From: Xestospongia muta
Lineage: Eukaryota > Porifera > Demospongiae > Haplosclerida > Petrosiidae
Assembly (NCBI GenBank): GCA_963693285.1
Contig: OY848917.1
Location: 7,760,118 to 7,824,117, forward strand
Direction of reading: 5' to 3'
Length of the DNA stretch: 64,000 bases
Shown here: in pieces, positions 11,844 to 23,387 of the stretch
Layout of the letters: every line of letters starts with the position of its first letter
Position numbering within the stretch: position 1 is the stretch's first letter
The notes under the pieces: generated by a model
The model's database searches: none
What the model saw: the letters and a program-made list of their open reading frames with translations, nothing else
Told to the model about the DNA's origin: nothing
Made by a program: the position numbers and the translations under genes

Positions 11844-12050
11844 TGGGTTGGGTTCCTGATTTTGGTTGTATATTGGAATTGGAACCTATCAACTGCATCT
11901 TTAATTGGAATATATGGTTTGTTTAATTGGAAACAGGAATGTCCGTCTGAGGCTTCCGTAGACGGACATTCCTATTCATATTTCCAATTTCTTTCGCGCA
12001 CCTTATAATCAATTAAACGCACCTTATATTCCAATTAAAGATATCAGGAT
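11844..12050. mobile_element. IS3EU-type terminal repeat relics, two ends abutting
   Basis: One right end finishes in ggcttccgta at 11,951-11,960 and is followed at once by gacggacattcc, a left end missing its first bases. Both match the termini of the full element at 39,546-43,394. The layout looks like the product of two adjacent insertions or a deletion between them. Confidence 0.6.
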
Positions 12051-12519
12051 GTTAAAAATATAGGCGTGTCAAATGACAGTTTAAATGTGCAATGAGTCAC
12101 GTTTTGACTCTAACATTTACTATATCAGTAGTTTCATGGTAACAACAGTTTTTTCAATTCTAGATGTATCTAGAAATGGCTACAACTATTAGCAAAGAAG
12201 GTTGTCACGAATTAAAAATAAATATTTTAATGAAAATTCCCACGTTGAATTTGTAGAAGATTGTATATGTCCCCCCAGCATTTTATTAGAGCAAACGTTT
12301 CTTTTGTTTGCTTGACATTTATTAATATAAAATATTCATAAATGCAAAAAATTGCAATAACTTTAAAGCTTGTATCCTTACCATTTGGTAATAGTTTTAT
12401 AAATAGTCTAAATATGCAGATTTTGACTTTTTGAAAGACATTCTAATTACATGTTCATCTGTTCATACTTCTTCTTTGTTTAAACTTTATGTTTTATCAA
12501 TACCTATTTGTATTTTCAG
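12051..12519. other. Region upstream of pseudogene C
   Basis: No exon 1 or exon 2 of the receptor type is recognisable here. The segment around 12,175-12,300 recurs, diverged, at about 35,200-35,380 (intron 2 of F) and 57,580-57,710 (intron 2 of I). It is a repeat or ancestral intron 2 sequence. Confidence 0.4.
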
Positions 12520-14491
12520 AATTATTCACAAGAACACTTATCATGGAGTGTTGTTCCTGATGTTATTAATGTTTCTAAATGTTGTGCTAAAGCATTGCAG
12601 GAAATATTCATCCTTCCTTTTTTTCATATTTGCAAACGTGTGCATTAGGTCATTCAACATCAGTGTTTGTACATAACACTAGTTGGTTATCAGAAGATCA
12701 GGTCAAACAGTTGATTACAAACATAGGTAAATTTATAAATAAATAATGTGATTTAATTTGATCTTTTTAAACTAAACAGCTCAACTACCTGACTCTTATT
12801 CATCCTGCAAAAGAACTGGTGTACCTTTTCTTTGTCAATATGTTTTCCCACTTTGTGACTGTAAAACTGGAGATTTATATTTACCATCACAAGAGACATG
12901 TCAAGAAGTTAGTACTGTTACATGTAGGACATTGTGGTCACTACTAGAACAAGCGATACAACCACTCAAGTTACCAGATTGTTCAACACTACCTATGGCT
13001 ACTTACCTACCAGGTATATACATGTACACAGTTATATGGAATAAATGTATTTCTGTAGATATATGTAGGTATCAATGGTTCTGGTAACTCAGACATAAGT
13101 CCTACTACTGGCACCTCATTTTTACCTCAAGATACAATTTGTGCTGATCAATTTATTAAAGTCAATGGAACATGTTATGCTCGATATGATAGTTTTGAAC
13201 AGAGTCCACATGATATCACTGTTATCTTAACAATTACATGAATGTTTGCTGCTTGTTATGGATTAGCTGCTGGAATTATTTTTTTACCTTATCATTTGTG
13301 CGCTGGAAAACAATGTATGTTAATTATAATGACTTACTTGTTATTATTCAGAGTATTGTTTTCCATATAGGCTGTATTTTCCTTCAGTATTTTGGGTTTA
13401 CATGACAGCAGGCTGTTGTATATTAGGTAAGCAAATATTATGTGTGCTCCTTTCAATCTCCCACTTTCTCTGTCTCTCTCTTTCTTAGCTATTATGATGA
13501 TCATTTTAGAAATTGACAGATCCAATTTGTATTGTAATTCTGTTGCTTTAACAAAAGAAACTTTCAATAATTCAACTATAATATGTCATATGGCAGGTTG
13601 GACAATGATTTACTTTATTAATGATTAGTCTAGACTCATAATGATACTCATATATGTCTCCTTTAGGAGTAGTATTTCATTATTTTGGGCTCAACAGTAC
13701 ATTGTGGTAGTTCTTCCATGTTTGTTCAATATTTTATAAAATCATGTTTCCCTTTACAACTAAAAACATAAGAAGAATGAAAAGTACTTCCATTTAGTTT
13801 TAGTAGCTACTGGTATGTTGTACTGCTTGAGACAATGTCATTACATCTATTTATGAATTCAATCGGCATATTATACTTGTCAAACATTCCTTTATTCATC
13901 TACCTATATTGTATATATGTAGTGTTCATCAGAATGAATGTAGATGTCTAATCCTTAATAGTGGTTTGCCTAGTAATTTTGATTTGTTGCAAACATGTGT
14001 TCAATGTCATCACTAATATAATTCATAAATGCTAAATATTCCACATCTGATGTTGTCTCATTTCAATACTAGGTCTCTTCATTCCCATACCTGGAGTATT
14101 ACTAGCACTTTTGGTTCCAGAATGGAATTATGTTATTAATGATTTTCCTCCATTTTTATGTTCGCCTAAAAATTTAAATCAGTGATATTATACAATGAAT
14201 TTACCTATTAACATTTTAGTAGCTATTGGGGTTTCATTGCTTTGCCTAATTTTCTGGAAACTTCATAAAGTAAGAATAATAATACTGACTCATTTTAATA
14301 TTCTTTGCAAACATAGAATCAAGGTATGTTTCATGTTAGGAAAAAAAGGAGTCTTATTATCAGTACATTTACAGTATATTTCGTATCAGGAAAAAAGCAG
14401 TCTTAGCATCAGTACAGCAGAGAAAAAGATTCTGATTGCACTGTGTTATTATGTTATGTTTGCTTTGATCATGCAAATAATATCTAAATTT
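12520..14491 (+). pseudogene. Frizzled-like receptor C, decayed pseudogene
   Basis: Exons 3 (12520-12726), 4 (12780-13013), 5 (from 13069), 6 (about 13,371), 7 (about 13,490), 8 (about 13,665), 9 (about 14,074) and part of 10 are recognisable. Lesions include a one-base deletion in exon 3 after the KCCAKA segment, a TGA at 13239-13241 in exon 5, a frameshift before the end of exon 5, TGG to TAG in the LWW motif of exon 8, and a TGA for Trp in exon 9. Exon 10 has a duplicated start and is cut at about 14,491 by the dispersed repeat that also follows genes B and E. No exon 1 or 2 is found upstream. The exon 4 frame is still open. Confidence 0.85.
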
Positions 14492-15923
14492 AAAGATCTC
14501 GACTCTTCTTTTAAGCCAAACATCAAACCAGGAAATTGTTTGTACTTCCTGCCAGAAGTAGGATACAGTTTAACTACAATGATAGTTAATATTAATTAGT
14601 TATAAAGCTTGAAATTACTAGTTTTATCTTAAACCGAGATCTACAAAAGGCCATACATCGATACATCGTTGGTAAACGTATTAGCTCTGTGAAGTTAGTA
14701 TCCAACCTGTCTATAATAAAAAGTTATCGTCAAGGCACTATATATAAGGGTAGAGGAATGAAACGCAAATCCAACATTTCACTAATTGTGTCTGGGAAGC
14801 TTAGAAACTTTGTCTTAACTTATGAATAAATCAATACTGTAAAGACTTGAACATTTTGATCAGTTTTGAACAATCTTATAGTACATTAGTAATCAAAATA
14901 GTATTATGTTTACATTTTGCATATGAAACCTGTATTAGTTAATACAAACAATCAATTATTACAGTGTACTATGTGCAAAAAGGTATTAGTTTAGCGTCAC
15001 TCTTGAACTCTATTCAATGGAAGATTAGAAAAAATTATACTGATTTTCCAATATTGTTCATATAAATTTCCATTGTTTTGTACCATGTATTTTGAAAATT
15101 TTCTCTGTTCTTCTAGAACGGCTTTCTTAGTCTTGTCCTCAGACTCCATGACATTAAATGTAATAGGAGTTTAATGAACTGACTTAATATTTATATCCCA
15201 GCTCAGGAATATACATTGTTTATTTTGTTAAAATTGATGTAATGTAAACAAAAGCAAACATGATGTACTACCATAATATGATAAGTATAATACAATTACA
15301 TTGAATGGATATGTCACAGAAATGACTTTTGGAACAAGATAGTTGTGCAAAGTACCAGACTTTCCATAGACAACTAATGATGTAACTTGAAAATGAAAAA
15401 TATTCTCTGTCCTATACTAGCAACTTTTGTCTCAGGTTTAGAATTCAGTGTGAGAATGCCAAAGTAAATGTCAAATGAAGCTTGATGACTACAATGTTTA
15501 TTACTTAATAAATGATGTTTGATAAATAGTAAACACAGATAGAGAAGACACTCGACTCAATATGTTGATAAGACTATAAATAATGTAAAGCAATAAGTGT
15601 AGAATCCTCACCACAGTTTCTGTATGTGGTGATGTTATAAGAATTTACTAATAAATATTAAGAATAAATTGGTAAGATAACTGCATGAAGATTTGTCAAC
15701 TTTATACCAGGCTCAGACGGATAATACGGAAGCCGCAGACGGACAATCCAATTCCTATTTAACCTCCAGAACAGCTTTACTTAATCCCCAGACTCCTTGA
15801 CATTGGATGTAATAGGAGTCTGGTTAACTGACTTAATATTTTTGTTAGTCACATTATGTTATGTTAGTCACAGTATGTTAGTCACAGTATATTATGTTAG
15901 TCACAATATGTTGCTGATAAATT
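14492..15923. repeat. Dispersed repeats and one IS3EU-type end relic
   Basis: This stretch is partial copies of the 930-bp unit (14,492-14,870) and of the repeat that follows it (to about 15,650). Positions about 15,716-15,762 hold a left-end relic of the IS3EU-type element (tacggaagccgcagacggac). No gene is seen. Confidence 0.55.
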
Positions 15924-16175
15924 ATGGAAGAGACAAAAATCAAAGACTGCTCTAAAACAATTAGATTTTTTCCGTTTCAAGTCCTGCTGTAGAACAGATA
16001 GAACTGCCTAAAACTCATGATAACAAATCTAGCGCCAAGAAAAACAAGGTAAAGAGATGGCTTTCTAGTTCAAGCTGTGATATTTAACCTAAAGAAGCAA
16101 AATACCATGAATAGTCAGGACTTATTACAGTCGTTGTACTGATGTTGTTCATTATTCTCATTCCCTGTTAAGTCT
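15924..16175 (+). pseudogene. Orphan receptor exon 1 relic (copy X1)
   Basis: Resembles receptor exon 1 from its ATG (MEETK-type start) to the hydrophobic segment. A one-base deletion shifts the frame after about 16 codons, and the segment encoding the Cys cluster is deleted. No exon 2 follows. The same lesions are in the copy at 39,332, so the two came from one already dead exon. It preserves the uninterrupted site (about 16,132-16,138) that holds a transposon in the other copy. Confidence 0.75.
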
Positions 16176-17462
16176 TCTCTTTAAAAATAGCAGTAACAGC
16201 ACAGAAACACTACACATGTAGCTGTGGTTAATTTATATAAACTCAAATAATGCAACTTCCACTTGAGGGGCCTAACTCTTTTGAACGCCACGGTATTATT
16301 ACGTGCGTTGAAATGACAGTTGTTTGTAAGAGATAATACAGGTATAAGATACAAAAACTCAAAGATGCAATATATAATAATAAGAACCTAAAATTGACAT
16401 ACAGAAACTGACAAATTTAAATCATGAAGATTTCATTATACTTGATTAATTAAAACACATAATAGAATATTAAGTAAACTATTACATACATAGTCTGAGT
16501 CTAAACATATAATGATCAGTTTATGTAGAAATTCTATTTGTAGCGGCCACTAGCTGTAAGTATATGTAACTATATGGCAAATTAAAGGTACTGAACATGA
16601 GTTAAAGTATATCTTGAATAGGTTAATTTCATGTATATTTGCATTTATGTGAACTTGTCTTCATTACAACACGTTACCATAAAATAATGAGCATTACATA
16701 ACACATAAAGCATTAACCACAAAGAGTGTGATGACTCAGCTGAATTGTGAATAATTTCTTTTGATGTTATTGTGAAAAATGAGGAAATTTTGTATAAAAA
16801 CATGTTGTGTGGTACACAACATGTTTTTATATTATCAAATGGATTATTCATAATAATGACGTTTTCTCAAACAATGTAGAAAAAATTGCCAGACACATAT
16901 CTTTCAAATCTATTTAATACATGTATTTGCTCTCTCAACCTCAAATAAAACTAAAACTTTGAATACAAGTATGTAAGAAGTGGTGTAACAATCAAAGAGA
17001 GTTAATTTTGGTAGTTCATCTGATGATATCATAATCTACTGTCATTGTGATATTAATATAAAGTTGCAAAATGCCTTGAAATATATTATATCTATCTGTA
17101 TCACCATTAAACTAATTTTATAGTTAATTAATTAATAAACCACAGTTTTCTCGATTTGAGAGAAAGCAATAAACATTAAATGAATAAATTTTAGAATAAT
17201 ATTTAGAAAAATTACTAACAACAGGAACAAAATATTGGTTAGACAATAGGTTCAAAGTTTTCTACTGGAAACATTTACAGTTTACATCAATTCAGATACT
17301 TTTAAGCCAAAAAGAGTTTAATGACTCAACCAAATTCTGAGTATTTCACTTTAATGTTATCGTGAAACATGAGGTATCTATGAAGGAAATTAATAAATAA
17401 TATACATATACATTAGCAGTCTATGTATACCAATATATAGATCCTAATATTATTATTAACAT
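16176..17462. other. Intergenic segment duplicated at 43,401-44,779
   Basis: No gene is seen. It is closely similar to 43,401-44,779, which fixes it as part of a duplicated block ending at exon 1 of D and of G. A near-perfect hairpin lies at 16,794-16,830: 17-bp arms (ataaaaacatgttgtgt and its complement) around a 3-nt loop. The duplicate at about 44,056 keeps only the first arm. Confidence 0.6.
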
Positions 17463-17651
17463 CAAAGAGAATTATTTATAAACTGTCTATAATAGATTTT
17501 CTTATAAACATAATGATGCCTTGTCACAATAACATGGTTATAACACACCTACCTGTCAAACCAGTTTATGATACCAGTTCATGATATAAGTTTATGAATA
17601 AATTCAGATTCTCATTTCATTGTGTTAGTCACAGTGTCTTGCTGATATGCT

Positions 17652-18167
17652 ATGAAGATGGAAGTCAGAGACCACTCTAAAGCAATTTCATTTGTATCCG
17701 ATTTAAGTCCTGCAATAGAACAGATAGAGATGTCTTCAATTCAAGATATTGCTACCAAAAAAATTGATAAAAAAAACAAAGTGAAAAGATGGTTCTCTTA
17801 TTCACAAGATGATACCACTACCTTCTGTTGTTGTAATATTCCATCTAAAGTAGCAAAATGCCTCAAATTATCAGGACTTATTACTGGTGTAGTTATTGTA
17901 CTGATGTTGTTCTCTATTCCAATAATAAGTTATTTTGTGCAAGTAAGTGAATAATATACCACTGATAATTGCTATTAATTGGTTTTTACTTTTTCTTATT
18001 GCATATGTAGGAAAGGAGGAGTAGACAGCACAAGATTAATACACCAGTTACTACAAATACAACTGTAAGCTAAGCTCTATCATCAATATTTATATTACTC
18101 AAATATCTATAAAAAAGACAAATTGTGACCTCATTTAAAAGAAAGAATCATATTGGAAGTATATCTA

Positions 18168-18214
<47 letters not shown>

Positions 18215-20775
18215 GTATCTATCTATATATATATAGGTGTTTACAGTGCTGTCAAAACTAACTGCAATAAATTCAATGTATACATTGATTGGTTGATTAA
18301 CAAATATATAGTTATACAGATTGCTTGTAGCAAAATTATTTGATATAAAAAGTAAACATAGCATTGTTTTGATTACTGGAATTGTCAGTTTATATAACTA
18401 ATGGTTAGAACTATTGATGATGTTTTTCTTATTTGTATTTTGTACAGATATATGAAAGCCATATATGGTTTTCATATATTTATGAATAGGTTAAAAATCT
18501 AACAGTAACATATATCTACATCTATATAATATATACATATAAACATATATATATATATATATATATTGTATATATAACCATTCATCTATTTGTCTATTCA
18601 TCCATCTATTCATCCAATTGTCCATTCATTTATCTATTCCCTCATTCAATAAGTAATCAAAACATTAAGAGTAGACATCATAACATTAATACATCAGTTG
18701 CTACTAATACAACTGTATGCTAAGCTCTATCATTAACATTTATATTACTTTAATATCCATAAAAAGACAATTTTTTGAGCTGATTTGAAAGAAAGGACTA
18801 TATTGGAAGTATATGTATATGTATATGTATATCTATATCTATATTTATATATACATATATATAGATAGATGGATGTATGGATGTATGGATGGATGGATAG
18901 GTAGATATGGATAGGTAGATATGTTACTGTTACTGTTAGACTTTTAACCTATTAATAATATATGAAAGCCATATAATATGACTTTCATACATCCATACAA
19001 AATACAAAGAGGAAAAATCCCATCATTAGTTCTAACATTAGTTATATAAACTGATAATTTCAATTATATAGTAATCAAAACAATGCTATGTTTACTTCTT
19101 ATATCAAGTAAGCTTGCTACATGTAGCCTATATTTGTAAAATCAACCAATCAATCCATACATTGAATTTATTGTAGTTAGTTTTGACACCACTGTAAACA
19201 CCTACAATAATATAGACCATTTGCATTGAGATAAATTAGTTCTATTACTTAACTTTTGCCATTTCACTGTGATATTTTGTAGCTGTATGCATTGTTTTGC
19301 TGTGTTAGAGGAGCTCCAAGTGTATTAATTAACTGGCACACACACACAAACACACACATACAAACTAGTAGTGTAACCTTCCCCCTCTCAATGAGCAGTG
19401 TTGGATGGTTTATATATTATAATAGCCAACTACAATACGAGTATAAAGTATGTACTACTACATGGAGGTCTGTATATAGCCTGAGTGTATCTATCAACTA
19501 ATTAGCTAATATGAATTGATAATGTAAATATACATACAGAATAACTGATTCAAGGCAATCAATCCAATCAATTGAATGATTTTTAACCTTCAAAGAATTT
19601 AATTGAGATAGAAAGAGTTTTGAATAGTGGGTTATTGCTTAGTAGTATCACTTCAACATATTATCACTATTGCAGGTGATGTATAGTTAGTAGTGTAAAC
19701 TAACCAATTAATTAAATAAAAAATTGTCAAATATACATGTTTTAACTTTTTTAAAGGCATTCTACTTACATATTTATCTGTTCATACTTGTCTTTTGCTT
19801 AGAGTTTTTGTTTTATCAATGATTTTTTTAATATTACCAGAATTGTTCACAAGACGACTTATCATGGAGTGTTGTTCCTAATATTATTAATGTTTCTAAA
19901 TGTTGTGCTAAAGAATATTCAGGAAATGCTTGTTCTTCCTTTCTTTCAAATTGGCAAACCTGTGCATTAGGTCAATCAACATCAGTGTTTGTACATAACA
20001 CTAGTAGGTTATCAGAAGATCAAATTACAAAACTCATTGCAAATATAGGTAAATTTATAAATAAAGGTTCCAGTATTGTTAGATCTCTTTTAACTTAACA
20101 GTTCATTTTCTTGACTCTCATTCATCATGCAAAAGAACTGGTGTACCTTTTCTCTGTCAATATGTTTTCCCTCTCTGTGACTGTAATACTGGCGATTTAT
20201 ATTTACCATCACAAGAGACATGTCTAGAAGTTAGCACTGTTACATGTAGGACATTGTGGCCACTACTGGAACAACAGATCCAACAACTAAAGTTACCCAA
20301 TTGTTCTACACTACCTATGGCTACTTACCCACCAGGTATATACATTACACAATTATATAGAATAAATGGATTTCTATATACATATGTAGATATCATTGGT
20401 TCTGGTAACTCAGACATTAGTCCTACTACTGGCACCTCATCTTTACCTCAAGATACAGTTTGTGCTGATCAATTTATTAAAGTCAACGGAATATGTTATG
20501 CTCAATGTGATAGTTTTGAACAGTATTCACATGATGTCACTCTTATCTTAAATAGTACACGATGGTTTATAGCTTGTTATGGATTTACTGTTGGAATTGT
20601 TGTTATAACCTTATCATTTGTGCGTTGGAAAACAATGTATGCTAATTATAATGTTGTACTTGATTTTTACTGGTAAATATTTTTATATAGGTTGTTTTTT
20701 CCTTCAATTTTTTTGGTTTACATGACAGCAGTGTATTGTGTTATGGGTAAGAAAATTCTATGTGTGTTCTTTTCA

Positions 20776-20810
<35 letters not shown>

Positions 20811-22339
20811 TAGCTCTTTTTATGCTTATTTCACTAGTGGATACATCAAACTTGTATTGCAATTCTGTTGTTATAACAAAAGAAAACTTCACTGATTCGA
20901 CTATTTTTTGTCATATAACAGGTAGTACCTAAATGTTTCTACACATAATTTTCTGGAATCAAACTGATACTCATTTATGTCCCTTTTAGGAGCAGTATTT
21001 CATTTTTTTGTACTAAGTGTTACATTGTGGTGGTTCTTTCATGTTTGTTCAATATTCTATAAAATCATGTTTCCTTTGACAGCGAAACGATATGAGAAGA
21101 AGGAAAAGTACTTCCATATAGTTTTACTAATTGCTGGTATGTTTCACTGCATGAGACAATCACATGACATCGATTTATGTATTCAATCAGCAAGTTATAC
21201 CTACCAAACATCCTGCCTATTCATATCGTTTATTAATAGTTTGTATCAACAAGCATATAGATCTTTTTTCAATTTTGATCATGATAAATATGTTCATTTA
21301 ATTGTGATCTAAGATGCTAATTCATGTTCATGTCATTACTAATACTACTACTGTATAATATATACTGTTTGTGAATAGTGTTATTAGTAATCATATGTTC
21401 ATTTAATAGTGATATCTAGTTGATTATTATAAATATGTGTTTATGTGTTCATGTCCTTGTTAATACAACCTGATATGTATTGCTTATAAGTAGTATGTTT
21501 AGTATTTTTCATATACATACAAACGTCATTTTTTAAGATGTATACATATATCTAGTTGACTTGTTGGAAACATACAATTACTAATTTAATTCATGACACA
21601 ACTTCATATTACATATTCGATGTTGTCTCATTCCAATACTAGGTATCTTCATTCCCATACCTGGAGTATTACTAGCACTATTAGTTCCAGATTGGGGTTA
21701 TGTAGTTCATCAATTTCCTCCATTTTTGTGCACTCCTCAAAATCAAAAGTTTTGGTATTATTCAGCAAAGTTACCTATTAACATTTTATTAGCTATAGGA
21801 GTCTCTTTGTTTGTTCTAATGTTATGGAAACTTCACAAAGTAAGAATAATTACATTAACTCAGTGTAATGTTTAGTTTCCTTGTCCACACAGCATCAAGG
21901 TATATTTTTCACCAGAAAGAGAAGTATTGTTATCATCAGTACAGCAGAGAAAAAGATTCTCTTAGCACTCTTTTATTATGCTATATTAGGTATGAGTGTG
22001 TTGTTGTATTTAGGATTTACAACAGCAGATGATGATTTATTTATAGAAGCTCTAGAGACATATTTTCGTTGTGAAGCATTAGGACATCTACTCAATGAAA
22101 CATCACAGTGTGATCCAAAGCAATATCAACAATATACATATCCAGAGCTTGTAGCAATTACCAATTTTTTATTAGCATTTCTTACCACGGCAAATTTAAC
22201 CTTTGTTGTCAACTGGAGCACTATCACCAAATTCTGCTCACGATGCTATCATAAAAAAGAAAAATCATCAAATATTATGTTTCTTAATCTAGATTTAACT
22301 GTGTCATCTAATGTCACAGTTAGCACTCAATTGAAATAA
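17652..22339 (+). CDS. Frizzled-like receptor D, intact
   Basis: Exons: 17652-17942, 18011-18064, 19841-20048, 20102-20335, 20390-20636, 20691-20746, 20814-20921, 20990-21136, 21643-21839, 21893-22339. They give 662 residues without a stop. The same layout as B is seen: cytosolic tail with CCCN-type Cys cluster, hydrophobic anchor, cysteine-rich domain ([27 protein letters not shown]), linker with [17 protein letters not shown], and seven helices. Loop 3 has [17 protein letters not shown], and the last extracellular loop has the N-glycosylation sequon NETSQC. The end of exon 5 has a second same-phase donor 36 nt downstream. Intron 2 (1.8 kb) carries inverted repeats. Gene D is the ortholog-like partner of pseudogene A in the duplicated cassette. 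Confidence 0.88.
18065..19840. repeat. Intron 2 of gene D with inverted repeat and microsatellites
   Basis: A (TATC)n run occupies about 18,163-18,235. The segment about 18,240-18,500 is the reverse complement of the intron repeat seen forward at about 18,940-19,210, giving arms of about 260 bp with a spacer of about 450 bp. An acceptor-less exon-2 relic lies at about 18,670-18,718. From about 18,629 onward the sequence is nearly identical to 1-1,221. Confidence 0.65.
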
Positions 22340-22792
22340 TTGTATTTGAAGTATTTGATTGCATTTGGTTATAATACATCGCTTTGTTTTAAGATTACAA
22401 GAGTGTTCTTTAAAATAAGATTTTAACAGGACTTTAGATTGTAGATACTAACTATTTTATAAAATTTTATTCATTGCACTTCATTGCTGGTTGAATTGGT
22501 ATGTTACTCCATTTTTTAAATTTTAATGTTATGATAGTTTATTTACAGCTATATATTTTTTCACTCTTTTCTATGAAGATAGTTATTAATCATTTTCTTT
22601 TATCAAACATTGAAAAAATACAGAATTATATTCACATGTCATCTTTTCATGTTCATTGGCTTTCCTTGAATGTCAGTAATCTTGATTCTATTTGCTAATA
22701 ACAAAATATTGTCAATGGATTGTTTATATAATGTTGTTTTTAAAATATTGTAGAAAAACTATTAAACACTAATATTAAATGAATACTATTAA
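22340..22792. other. 3' flank of gene D
   Basis: AT-rich, no gene seen. It is nearly identical to 3,232-3,670 and similar to 49,423-49,820. Confidence 0.5.
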
Positions 22793-23175
22793 ATGAATAC
22801 CGATGTCAGGAAATGGACACGTTCGTGTCTACAGTGTCAAAGAGCTAAAGTGCAACAATACACGGTATCTCCTGATTCTACATTCACAACTCCAGATGCT
22901 TGATTTGATTACATTCATATTAATATAGTCGGACCATTACTTCCTTCTAGTGGTTATTCATATATACTCACTTGTATTGACAGGTTCACATGCTGGACAG
23001 AAGCCCTGCCCTTAGTGGATATTGCAGCTGCAACAATCGCCAGACCATTCATAAGTGGATGGATTTCATGTTTTGGAACACCTTCCACTATCACAACTGA
23101 CCATGATTGACAATTTTGAGTCCACGCTCTGGAAACATCTCATGGAACCATTAGGTTCTGCTTGAGATATTCATG
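22793..23175 (+). pseudogene. Gypsy-type integrase fragment (relic, copy 2)
   Basis: Duplicate of the relic at 3,671-4,040, sharing the stop after PDA. It keeps the SCLQCQRAK finger end and the DRFTCWTEALP core segment. It also stops after the STITTDHD segment. It abuts the conserved upstream module of gene E in the same way as copy 1 abuts that of gene B. Confidence 0.8.
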
Positions 23176-23387
23176 TTTACTATTAACATAGAATTATTTA
23201 TAAACAGTCTATGATAGATTTCCTTATAAACATAATGATGTTTTGTCACAATAGCATTACTATAACAACACATACCTGTCAAACCAGTTTATGATACCAG
23301 TTCAAGATACCAGTTCAAGATACCAGTTTATAAATTAATTCAGATTCTTATTTCATTGTGTTAGTCACAGTGTCTTGCTGATATTTT

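Noticed and set aside
16645..16851. Minus-strand 68-codon open frame
   Set aside because: Runs through the palindrome. Not kept in the duplicate at 44 kb.
18125..18343. Open frame made of repeated Ser-Ile-Tyr-Leu (also 45,448-45,654 and 40,419-40,660)
   Set aside because: Translation of TATC and TA microsatellites.
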